Under the pieces are notes generated by a model. The model was not told where the DNA came from. It worked only from the letters and a program-made list of their open reading frames with translations, and made no database searches. From assembly GCA_900128395.1 (NCBI GenBank), contig LT649647.1, forward strand, positions 1-14,799: a stretch of DNA of 14,799 nucleotides. Reading direction: 5' to 3'. Positions 7,444-14,799 of the stretch are shown here, one piece after another. How positions within the stretch are numbered: position 1 is the stretch's first letter; each line of letters begins with the position of its first letter. A program made the position numbers and the translations under genes. This DNA is from Stramenopiles sp. TOSAG23-2 (taxonomy: Eukaryota; Sar).

Positions 7444-9614
7444 ATTCAGGTATAGTTCCAATATTGTTTCTTTTATTGTCTTTTCTACTACTACTATTAA
7501 GTTGTTTTGTTTGTTTTCTACCTTTCTTTTTGCTTTTTTTTGGTTCCCTTACATAACTTAAATCATATAATTCATCACGTTCATGTTCCACAAATTGTTC
7601 AATATATTGCAATAAACCATCAACTGGATAAAAATTATATTCTGTAGCTTGAAACTCCTCTGCCCGTTCTATAATACCAGCAACTTTGCATAATTTCATA
7701 ACATTTATCTTTGTCTTTGTATCTTTATGTTCATCATCAATTAACGTTACATTACCATCTTCAATAAATGTTAAATCACTTAAAAACATACCAACATGAG
7801 GTATAGCCGGTAAAATTGCTGAATTCAATGAATTGCGAAAATTCATAGAATTCTTTTGTGGTGCAAATAAAACAGAAAATACTTCGAACATCTCCACCAA
7901 TGCATCATTTACAAGAGCCCATGTTTTTTTCAAACGAAATACGGGAGTGCTGTTTATACCACAAAATATACTATATAGACCACTGAAATTATTTATTTCA
8001 TGGCATTCACCGGCAATTCGTAACCAATGTTCTAAAACACGTGCACGAGATTCGCATGTATGTGGTGATAACACTGCGTATGTTACATGACCCGTCAATG
8101 CATTGAAACGATTCACTGCAGTACATATATTTGGTGCTAGAATCTCGCGGTTTTTATCACTGAATCGTTTTTCCAACCATTCAAAATGTTCAATTTTTTT
8201 AAACGATGCAAAATCTGCCAATGTTATTTGTCTAGCAATTTCTTTTGGCGAGATATGATAAAATGCATTTAAACCATCATTACCATGAAACAAAGTTGAC
8301 ACATCTCGAGAAATAAATAAGTCTAACGTGACACCACCCACCGGCAATATTCTTTCAGGACATTTTGCATTGTTGCTATTGAAATTTTTCATTATATTTG
8401 TATTGCTTTCATTGCTATTAACGTTTAACAATGTATTTTTCCGCTCTAATGCTTGTTGTCTTATCGCTTCTTTTATTTCATTGTTACTATAAAAACGATA
8501 AAATGCATATTGGTTGTCTTTAAAGATATGATCGTCAGTAACATGGCTTAACAAGCCGCAACGTAATAAATAATTTCCAAATAAAACTGCTGTTTCTCTT
8601 TCTGAGCACATTTTCAATGTCTCTTCGCATAGAGCGTCTACAAAATCTTTACCAATAAAACAATTTTTGTACCATCTTAAACGATACTGTCTCCTTTTTG
8701 TTTTTACTAATTGCAAATCTTGTATCGCAACAGCAGTTCTTTTCAATTCCAATTGTGTAAAATCTGACATATCAGTAGAGGATTCTGCACGTTTCAACAC
8801 TTCACTTAAAAAATTAATTGATTCTGTAAATTCAATTGAAGATAATTGGCGTTTGATATTATTGCTGTTCTCGCCATTATTATTATTATTATTATCATTA
8901 GTATTATTATTACCATCATCATCATCACCATTGTCATTATTATTATTATTGTTATTATTTACATCGTATACTTTGACTAGGGATGCATCAGCAACTACTA
9001 ATGCGTCTAACTTGGCTTTCAACGATCGTATCCAAGATATAACACCTTTTGGCTTTGTCAGTGAAATATATTGGAAAAAATCTTCAAAATGATCTCGTAA
9101 TCTTATATCCATTGAAAAGTCTTCTTTGTAAAATCGTGTGATCCACAAACGTAAAAAACTTACGACATTTAAACGTATAATCATTTGCAATTTTTTTCTA
9201 TTTTTAATTTCTAATTTACGTCTTTGTTTCTCCATACCAAGCCCATCACGTGGTAATTCAATAGGGTAAAAAAATCTATGAATTAAATGTTTCAGCAAAA
9301 CCAAAGGTTCCATAAATGCACGATATGTTAATAAAAATGTATGTATAGCTGCTGGTGAACGCTTTCCAGTTTCAGAAGTTAAACTTTCGATCCATTTTAA
9401 TGGTGTCATTGCCAAAATTCCACCATCATTGTCATATGTTAAAACATGCTTTTCTTCAATATTAGTAAAGTCATAATCATATTGATTTTCTCTAGATTCT
9501 GGTCTTAATTCCACTATCCATGGGTATAAAGAATAGGCTTGATCTTCATATAATTCACGTAATGCAGTTGAACCATTGGAATCGCTCCTTTCTAATCGTA
9601 CATTCATTTGGTTG

Positions 9615-9649
<35 letters not shown>

Positions 9650-9997
9650 TGTATCACATTCTCCTACTTGATTCTTTTTTACAAAATTCTTACCATCCTT
9701 CCCTGTTGGACGTTGACCACGAGTATGAGCAGGCTTTGAGCGATGACGTGTTTCGACATGTGTGACTCTATCCAGTGCATCTAACATATAATGAACTGTA
9801 GTACTTGGTGTATCTTCTTCTAAAAAATTTATACTATAATTATTAAGACTTCTACTACGCCAAGCTTGTGCCAACTCAGTTAATGTACAAGTTTCCAATT
9901 TATTAATAAAATGTATAATTTCCCCTTTTGTTTTATTTTGTAAAAATGATATTGTATGTAGCGGCGTGCCTTTTTCTTCCTCCTGTTGATGATCCAT
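7442..9997 (-). CDS. Ras-family guanine-nucleotide exchange factor, REM-DEP-CDC25
   Basis: CDC25-type proteins exchange GDP for GTP on Ras-family GTPases. The first in-frame ATG is at 9997 (851 residues). A RasGEF N-terminal (REM) domain lies at about 185-315 (LTSETGKRSPAAIHTFLLTYRAF). After an Asn/Asp tract (347-377) a DEP domain lies at about 430-503 (GKDFVDALCE, LLRCGLL, FYRFY). The catalytic CDC25 domain at about 558-805 has SRARVLEHWLRIAGECHEINNFSGLYSIFCGIN, broken here only by position (650-682), RLKKTW (688-693) and PHVGMFLSDLTFIEDGN (733-749). The core residues of the helical hairpin and NF(N/S) motif are present, so it looks active. A basic tail KKSKKKGRKQTK (820-831) may bind membrane lipid. 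Poly-Asn at about 117-129 and 347-375 comes from ATT/GTT repeats on the + strand. No intron is needed. DEP between REM and CDC25 is an unusual order. There is no cyclic-nucleotide domain, so it is not an Epac. Confidence 0.93.
8877..8955. repeat. Trinucleotide repeat encoding Asn/Asp in the RasGEF linker
   Basis: Interrupted ATT/ATC triplets encode the Asn/Asp-rich linker between the REM and DEP domains. The length is probably polymorphic. Confidence 0.8.
9612..9650. repeat. (ATT)n repeat encoding poly-Asn near the RasGEF N-terminus
   Basis: Thirteen consecutive Asn codons, mostly AAT on the coding strand, lie in the disordered region before the REM domain. Confidence 0.85.
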
Positions 9998-10131
9998 TGA
10001 ATCTCTTTCATTCACTCGATAGATATATATTATACATTTAATTGTCAATGAATGGTGACGTATTTATACTCGCATCAACTACTAAATACTAATTGCGATA
10101 TAACCTCGACTCGATATATATATAAAAGTTA

Positions 10132-10220
10132 GTCGTCTCTCGTCTAGTTACAGTTTTAGTATACTACCAGGTAATACCTGTATAATAATAATAGCAAGTA
10201 AAAGTACGAGGAGAGACGAC
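10132..10220. repeat. Nested inverted repeats in the divergent promoter
   Basis: GTCGTCTCTC (10132-10141) is the exact reverse complement of GAGAGACGAC (10211-10220). Inside the loop, CAGGT-AAT-ACCTG (10168-10180) is a second perfect inverted repeat. The structure could form a cruciform or an RNA hairpin, or carry two dimer-binding sites. Confidence 0.65.
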
Positions 10221-10420
10221 CAAGTTAGTAATGAACTTTCTCATAGTATAAGTATATAGATTATAGTAGTTAAAATTATATAGGAATATGTATCAATGCT
10301 ATCCTCATATACTAAAATATATAGGATAATACTCTTAAATAAAAAAAATGATTTTGGTATAGTTAGAATAGTGCTATAGTTTCTCTAGTAGTATAATAAA
10401 AAATAAAAAAGGTTTACAGC

Positions 10421-10540
10421 TTAGGTTAAGGTTTTTCGTTTTTCGGTGGCAAATCTAAATCTAAATCATGAGATGTAGATGATGTAATCATTCTAACCTA
10501 AAACTCTGTATTGAATATATATTGTATTAGCTGGTTAGGT
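10421..10540. promoter_or_regulatory. TTAGGTTA inverted pair plus a third TTAGGT copy
   Basis: TTAGGTTA (10421-10428) and its exact reverse complement TAACCTAA (10494-10501) are joined by a third GTTAGGT (10534-10540). The spacing of about 73 and 40 bases upstream of the CoA-transferase fits a repeated activator site. No factor is assigned. Confidence 0.4.
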
Positions 10541-10557
10541 GTAAATAATTGAAGAAA

Positions 10558-10617
10558 GAGAGAGAGAGAGAACATAACTCGTATTACAATGATACATATA
10601 TATATATATATATATAT
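10558..10617. repeat. (GA)n and (AT)n tracts at the 5' end of the CoA-transferase gene
   Basis: An AG run spans 10558-10571, followed by an alternating AT run at 10596-10617. The AT run lies between two candidate in-frame ATGs (10589 and 10661), so it would encode IYIYIYI if the first were used. Confidence 0.8.
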
Positions 10618-10660
10618 TTCATTACACAGAAGGAAGATATATAATATAAATAATTTTTCA

Positions 10661-11851
10661 ATGTCGCAACATAAGAAAAAGCCACATTTTCAGTTGGAAA
10701 AAGAATTTTTGGATACGCAAGAATTAAAAGGTGGACCATTGGAAGGTATTGTTGTTATTGACGTTTGTCGAGCAGTAGCCGGTCCAAATTGTACGAAATT
10801 GTTGTTGGACTTGGGATGCCGTGTTATTAAATGTGAAAATGTTGGAAGCGATTCATTACGACGTGATAGACCATACTATGCACAAATGAACGGTGGAAAA
10901 GAATCTATCAAAATTGATTTTAAAAATGAAAATGATATGGCACTCTTTCATAGGTTAGTAGGTAAAGCTGATATATTAGTAGAAAATTTCCGCCCAGGTG
11001 TGACCAAAAAATTAGGAATATCATATGAAGATCTACATGATGAATATCCACGATTAATATATGGTAGTGTGAGTGGATATGGACAATCAGGCCCTGATAG
11101 CAAAAAGCCTGCTATGGATGTAATTATTCAAGCTTCTAGTGGATTAATGGCAATATCTGGATTTAATGATAAGCCACCAACTGGACTTGGGGCTGTTCCA
11201 GCAGATATTTCTAGCGGAATAACTGCTGCATTAGGAATTGTTACTGCATTGTATGAAAGGGATAGGTCTGGCATTGGACGTCATGTTGATGTTGCAATGG
11301 CTGATGTTTGTTTGACAATGATGCCAAACTCCATACCAAGATATGCACGAACTGGTGATCCGATTGCTATTCAAAAACAAGGTGCAGCTGGACATTCTGT
11401 AGCTCCATTTGATGTTTTTAAATGCAAAGATGAATATCTAGCTTTGATTGGCTATCAACAACATCATTGGAAAATATGTAATAAATTATTAGGAATTGAA
11501 CATATAACAGAGGATCCTAGATTTATCGATAATAAGGCTAGGATTAGTAATGTACATTTATTAAAGGTGGAATGGGAAAAAGCATTGGCGAGAAAAAATG
11601 TTGCTGAATGGATTGAAATTTTTGAGGCAAATGGCATTGCGTGTGGGCCAGTAAAAACAATTGATCAAGTCTTACAATCAAGACAATTTCGTGAAAGAAA
11701 AATGTTTACAACAGTGAAAGATGAAGATGGAAAAGATAGCCTTGGATTTGGTTTGCCTATTAAAATAAGTGGATATAAGGATTCACAAAAACGTAAAGGT
11801 GTCAGTTCTTTAGATGCGGATAGGGAAAGTATTATTCGTTCATTGTTGTAA
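10661..11851 (+). CDS. Family III CoA-transferase (CaiB/BaiF, Frc/SUGCT-like)
   Basis: Family III enzymes move CoA between carboxylic acids through aspartyl-CoA thioester chemistry. Relatives include formyl-CoA:oxalate CoA-transferase and mammalian succinyl-CoA:glutarate CoA-transferase. From ATG 10661 the protein has 396 residues, typical for the family. GPLEGIVVIDVCRAVAGP (25-42) is the conserved N-terminal strand and helix. VENFRPGV (107-114), YGSVSGYGQSGP (134-145) and PAMDVIIQASSGLM (150-163) follow, with Asp153 the expected catalytic residue. ADISSGITAALGIVTALYER (181-200), GRHVDVAM (206-213) and the C-terminal NGIACGPVKT (324-333) complete the fold. The C-terminus SLL is not a PTS1. 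An in-frame ATG at 10589 would add 24 residues with Arg/Lys/His and no acidic residues, which could act as a mitochondrial presequence. I prefer 10661 because the extension is largely microsatellite-coded. The substrate pair is unknown; glutarate or succinate are reasonable guesses. Confidence 0.93.
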   Translation: MSQHKKKPHFQLEKEFLDTQELKGGPLEGIVVIDVCRAVAGPNCTKLLLDLGCRVIKCENVGSDSLRRDRPYYAQMNGGKESIKIDFKNENDMALFHRLVGKADILVENFRPGVTKKLGISYEDLHDEYPRLIYGSVSGYGQSGPDSKKPAMDVIIQASSGLMAISGFNDKPPTGLGAVPADISSGITAALGIVTALYERDRSGIGRHVDVAMADVCLTMMPNSIPRYARTGDPIAIQKQGAAGHSVAPFDVFKCKDEYLALIGYQQHHWKICNKLLGIEHITEDPRFIDNKARISNVHLLKVEWEKALARKNVAEWIEIFEANGIACGPVKTIDQVLQSRQFRERKMFTTVKDEDGKDSLGFGLPIKISGYKDSQKRKGVSSLDADRESIIRSLL

Positions 11852-11859
11852 ATTGTATC

Positions 11860-11883
11860 GTGTGTGTGTGTGTGTGTGTGTGT
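11860..11883. repeat. (GT)n microsatellite in the CoA-transferase 3' UTR
   Basis: Twelve GT dinucleotides begin nine bases after the stop codon. Confidence 0.9.
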
Positions 11884-12022
11884 AAAAATTATTATTATTT
11901 TTTAAAAATATTTTAACCACTGTAAAAAATATATGATATATTTAATTACAACTTTTAATTTATATTAATAATATATAAAAACAAAATATTCGTATTTTAA
12001 TAACACTTACACCACACACAAG

Positions 12023-12046
12023 ATATATATATATATATATATATAT
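12023..12046. repeat. (AT)n microsatellite, 24 bases
   Basis: A perfect alternating run, the longest of three AT tracts in this spacer. Such tracts can extrude as hairpins. Confidence 0.9.
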
Positions 12047-12224
12047 CATATCATAATATGCATATGTGATGTACCATCATAACATACTCATATCATATAT
12101 ACGTACTATTTTCGTATTATACTTCCGTGTGACACATTAATTATATATATATATATGATATATCCATCAATATATATATATATATATAAATTTTAACCAT
12201 CACTATTTTTATAAATTTTTTGTT

Positions 12225-13979
12225 TTACAACTTGGCCAAAGAATTACATGTCATATTTTGTTTCAATTGTGCCTCTTTTGGCATTTTCCAACTACCATGG
12301 AAACCATACGGTAAATGTCGTTTAAGATCAATAGTACATATAGGGCCACTATTCATATCTTCTGCATCTAATAAAACTAAAAATGTCGTCTTTGCAACTG
12401 CATCGTATACAGCAGAAATTACCCATCCACGATCTTCTTTAAAACCATCTTTTTCATTTTTTTTCATATTTGGAATGAAAATTGGCTCTCCAACAAAGCG
12501 ATGAAGCCCACATTGCCATTTACCATCAACACCATTTTCTATATCAACTTTCAAAATTTGATCAAATGGTGGTGCACCTTCACTAGTATATGATGCGCTT
12601 GCTGCATAAACGAATGATGGTTTTCCATTTTTTTGACCTTCCATCAATTGATTCACACTTAAAAAATCTACAGGTGTTGAATCTAATAATATTTTTTGCT
12701 CCGTACATTCTTTTTGGGAAATTGAAAATTTAAATTTATACAAACATTCTTTTGCCGGTTTCGTGTTTTCCGGCGTTCTTCGTGGATCAAATACGTTTGA
12801 ATCCGATGCAAAGCCAAATTCATGTCCTAATGAATAAGAATCAAATGCACTTGTTACGACGGTTACCGAATCGCTATCATCTTCCTCATATGCAGTCGCA
12901 TGGTGAAATGAAAATAAAGAATTCGATACAGGAATCATTACTGGTTTGCTTACTTTTGTATTGCTTTTACGTGGTATAAAGACTGCTTTCATTTTATTAT
13001 CACTATTTTGTCCTAGTGCCTTCATTAACGGTTGGAAACCTAAACCAATTTTCAATATATTTGTCCATTGCAATGCAGCAGGATTTAACATTAAAACATA
13101 ATAATTTGGGGTAAAAACAAAATCATGTATGAAATACATATCATCCGATGTAAACTTAGCCTCGTGTATTTTTTCAAACTTTTCATTAAATTCATACATT
13201 GTATACTTTTGTACCACACCGCTATTATATGTATACGAAGCATTGCAACCAAGTAAATGATTACTAACTTGATCTACACGTGTATGCGCTAAAAATTGAA
13301 TCGATCCTTCTGGTATTTCCCCATTAAAAGTGAATGGTTCATCACTAATTGTTTCCAATGTATCTGGGTTCATAATATGTGGTGGGCCACCTTCCCATAA
13401 TGCAAATAATTTATCTGAATATTCCAATACACAAGTGTTTGCTGGGCCACCACCTTGCATTTTTGAAAACACTGCATTTCGCAACGCGCCTAAATCGTGT
13501 CCTGGGTATGGGTTACTTCCAATTCCACGATAAATCATACGCCCTGCTTCTGTCTCTTCCTTATATTCCGCTGTTTTCACATATTTACCTTTGTATTTCA
13601 CATTTTCACCATTGAAAGTAAACTTACGGATGAAACCATGTCCATCAAAAGGATGTTTAGTTGTTCGCGTTCCATCTTTTGCTGTGAAATGTAATAATCC
13701 TGGTCCATTTAAATAGTAAGTACCTTGTAATTCTTTTGGTAATTTACCATCAACAATTTCTACTTCGATATCTTCCTTTTGTTCTTCCGCATTTGGCCCG
13801 GCAAATAATATTTGTGCATCTTTTATAGTGAATGGCCAATTTTCTGGTAATTCTGGTAACTGGTCTATCTCAAATTCCGTTCCAACCGCTGACATGGAAG
13901 GACCAATTGGTATTTGTTGTGCTAATACGTACATTCCCGCTGCTGTTGTCGCAGCTACTGCAATATCTCTTGATGTCAT
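12225..13979 (-). CDS. Carotenoid cleavage oxygenase (RPE65/CCD family), C-terminal AKL
   Basis: Family enzymes use a four-His ferrous iron to split double bonds of carotenoids, apocarotenoids or stilbenoids. The protein has 584 residues and no intron. The iron ligands are visible at H232 (LAHTR), H285 (FIHDF), H359 (FSFHHATAYEE) and H561 (YGFHGSW). Second-shell acidic residues follow H359 (E365/E366), as is usual. GTYYLNGPGLL (86-96) and HPFDGHGF (109-116) are the standard N-terminal blade motifs. Residues 6-22 are hydrophobic, possibly a signal or membrane-association segment. The last residues are LAKL-stop; AKL is an accepted PTS1, which suggests peroxisomal import. The two signals conflict, so location is uncertain. 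The start ATG has A at -3 and no upstream in-frame ATG was found. The 3' neighbour is the convergent CoA-transferase. The substrate and cleavage position cannot be read from sequence. Confidence 0.95.
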   Translation of the reverse strand: MTSRDIAVAATTAAGMYVLAQQIPIGPSMSAVGTEFEIDQLPELPENWPFTIKDAQILFAGPNAEEQKEDIEVEIVDGKLPKELQGTYYLNGPGLLHFTAKDGTRTTKHPFDGHGFIRKFTFNGENVKYKGKYVKTAEYKEETEAGRMIYRGIGSNPYPGHDLGALRNAVFSKMQGGGPANTCVLEYSDKLFALWEGGPPHIMNPDTLETISDEPFTFNGEIPEGSIQFLAHTRVDQVSNHLLGCNASYTYNSGVVQKYTMYEFNEKFEKIHEAKFTSDDMYFIHDFVFTPNYYVLMLNPAALQWTNILKIGLGFQPLMKALGQNSDNKMKAVFIPRKSNTKVSKPVMIPVSNSLFSFHHATAYEEDDSDSVTVVTSAFDSYSLGHEFGFASDSNVFDPRRTPENTKPAKECLYKFKFSISQKECTEQKILLDSTPVDFLSVNQLMEGQKNGKPSFVYAASASYTSEGAPPFDQILKVDIENGVDGKWQCGLHRFVGEPIFIPNMKKNEKDGFKEDRGWVISAVYDAVAKTTFLVLLDAEDMNSGPICTIDLKRHLPYGFHGSWKMPKEAQLKQNMTCNSLAKL

Positions 13980-14037
13980 ATTGTTGTTATTTTTAAAGAA
14001 ACAAAAGTTGATTCGTTGTTGGGTTTTTTTGTATAGT

Positions 14038-14111
14038 ATAATATATATATATGTTATTGAGTTGTGTGTAAATTATAATTTATTTTATTTCTTAATAAAT
14101 ATATATATATA
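14038..14111. repeat. Two (AT)n tracts upstream of the carotenoid oxygenase
   Basis: Alternating AT runs at 14038-14052 and 14099-14111 lie about 60 and 120 bases 5' of the ATG. The nearer one is a candidate TATA-like region. Confidence 0.6.
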
Positions 14112-14203
14112 ATAAATAGTATGCCTGGTATAATATGGTATGCACGTATGATGATTATGATATAATAATTGAGGACGACTAATAATAAAATTCTGGTGAG
14201 ACA

Positions 14204-14235
14204 GGCCCAGCCTGGCCCAGCAGGCCCAGCAGGCA
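14204..14235. repeat. GC-rich tandem repeat of GGCCCAGC
   Basis: GGCCCAGC occurs at 14204-14211, 14214-14221 and 14223-14230, spaced 9-10 bases, followed by AGGCA. The 15-mer at 14221-14235 is identical to 1481-1495. It lies about 225 bases upstream of the carotenoid oxygenase start. Confidence 0.75.
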
Positions 14236-14739
14236 AAGAGGAGAGCCGAGCGAGATTGAATTGTGGATAAATCGAATTCTTTTTGTGAAAATATTGTACC
14301 GGTATGTTCCTTGTTGTGATACGGTATGTGCGTATGTTGTGATGTTTTCATTATATAATACTGCCTGGCAGGGGGTTTTATAGTTTAAGGAAATCCCGGA
14401 ACTGGAAGGGATGGCCGCACACTCGTTTGTTTTGGAATTTTACAAGTATAAAATACTATTAATACAAACTGGCAAACAATTCTAACAATAGATTAAAACA
14501 AAATAAATATTTTGTTTATATTTGTTTTTTAAAAAAATTTAGAAATAAAATCTGTCCATTTTTTAGAATTTTTTATTCTTTTTTGATACTCCTTAGCTAT
14601 TATTTACGCTCTTCATTTTAGACACACTCTTAAATATTACGTATATAAGAAAGAATATGTTGGAAAATTTTTCTACACATGCAGGTTGTATGTGAAATGT
14701 ATGTACTTCGTATTTCACATTAACTCAAAAAACAAGTTT

Positions 14740-14799
14740 TTACAAACGACTTTGTGCTGCAGTTGCTTGTCCAATACTTGAAAATTCAACACCTTCATA
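14740..14799 (-). CDS. C-terminal fragment of an unidentified gene ending in SRL (PTS1)
   Basis: The frame is open from the window edge to a TAA at 14740-14742, giving 19 residues that end ATAAQSRL. Base composition rises in GC relative to the flanking spacer, as in the other coding regions, and the translation is balanced (Gly, Ala, Gln, Glu, Ser) with no AT-driven Ile/Tyr/Asn bias. SRL is a canonical PTS1, so the product is probably a peroxisomal matrix enzyme. The fragment is too short to name a family. The rest lies beyond the window. Confidence 0.55.
   Translation of the reverse strand, partial: YEGVEFSSIGQATAAQSRL

Larger units (their letters stand above)
9998..10588. promoter_or_regulatory. 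Divergent promoter region, RasGEF and CoA-transferase genes
   Basis: This separates the two divergent start codons. A TA-rich run at 10020-10034 lies 25-35 bases before the RasGEF ATG. Nested inverted repeats lie at 10132-10220, and three TTAGGT-type motifs at 10421-10540 (two as an inverted pair). A (GA)n tract and an (AT)n tract precede the CoA-transferase. No gene is visible within it. Confidence 0.5.
11852..12224. other. Convergent intergenic region rich in microsatellites
   Basis: A (GT)n run at 11860-11883, (AT)n runs at 12023-12046, 12142-12156 and 12170-12187, and otherwise AT-rich DNA. It holds the 3' ends of both flanking genes. No coding signal was seen. Confidence 0.6.
13980..14739. 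other. Intergenic region upstream of the carotenoid oxygenase
   Basis: The carotenoid oxygenase promoter and the 3' UTR of the terminal gene must both lie here. (AT)n tracts lie at 14038-14052 and 14099-14111. A GC-rich repeat lies at 14204-14235, and a further GC-richer patch near 14362-14420 (GCCTGGCAGGGGG, GAAATCCCGG) resembles no RNA I know. No open frame with family features was found on either strand. Confidence 0.5.

Noticed and set aside
8667-9092. 141-residue + strand frame with poly-Leu/Ser
   Set aside because: It is the antisense of the RasGEF coding region, and its repeats mirror the Asn/Asp linker.
9998-10048. Upstream extension of the RasGEF to 10048
   Set aside because: The codon at 10046-10048 is TTG, not ATG. 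The first ATG is at 9997 and the extension has no domain content.
10421-10540. TTAGGTTAAGG motifs as internal telomeric repeats
   Set aside because: The copies are not tandem and do not keep a telomeric unit, so a scattered short motif is the simpler reading.
14054-14351. Two - strand frames across the GC-rich repeat (PAGPAGPG-type translation)
   Set aside because: The collagen-like translation comes only from the GGCCCAGC tandem repeat. The frames contain AT-driven Ile/Tyr runs and no conserved domain.
14362-14420. GC-richer patch as a possible small RNA gene
   Set aside because: I could not fold it into a tRNA cloverleaf or match known snRNA or snoRNA boxes by eye.

Overview
This window is nuclear DNA from a unicellular or filamentous eukaryote with an AT-rich genome. 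The evidence is three GT-AG introns that can be placed exactly (81, 59 and 221 bases), eukaryotic families (a RasGEF with a DEP domain, an NAA60-like N-terminal acetyltransferase, a ZIP metal transporter), peroxisomal C-terminal signals, poly-asparagine tracts and many microsatellites. TAA, TAG and TGA all act as stops, so the code is standard. The lineage cannot be fixed from the sequence. Poly-Asn-rich AT-rich groups such as amoebozoans, early-diverging fungi or other protists fit. Several families here have bacterial relatives (AcuI/YhdH, CaiB/Frc, ZupT), but they are spliced or sit in a eukaryotic context.

Layout, left to right. (1) A 5'-incomplete AcuI/YhdH-type acyl-CoA (quinone) reductase on +, with a last exon that ends in SKL. 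(2) A lysine-rich hypothetical gene on +, with a short intron. (3) A ZupT/SLC39-type ZIP transporter on +, with a 221-base intron. (4) A secreted, cysteine-containing coiled-coil protein of unknown function on -. (5) A GNAT N-acetyltransferase on +. (6) A large REM-DEP-CDC25 Ras guanine-nucleotide exchange factor on -. (7) A family III CoA-transferase on +. (8) A carotenoid cleavage oxygenase on -, ending in AKL. (9) The last 19 codons of another - strand gene, ending in SRL. Genes 3/4, 5/6 and 7/8 are convergent pairs. Genes 4/5 and 6/7 share divergent promoter regions of about 0.7-0.8 kb.

There is no operon logic, but one theme stands out. Three of the nine genes (AcuI-like reductase, carotenoid oxygenase and the unidentified terminal gene) end in canonical PTS1 tripeptides (SKL, AKL, SRL). 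In the reductase the signal appears only after the last intron is removed. With the nearby CoA-transferase this suggests peroxisomal or organellar acyl-CoA and apocarotenoid metabolism. No mobile element, CRISPR array, rRNA or tRNA was recognised.
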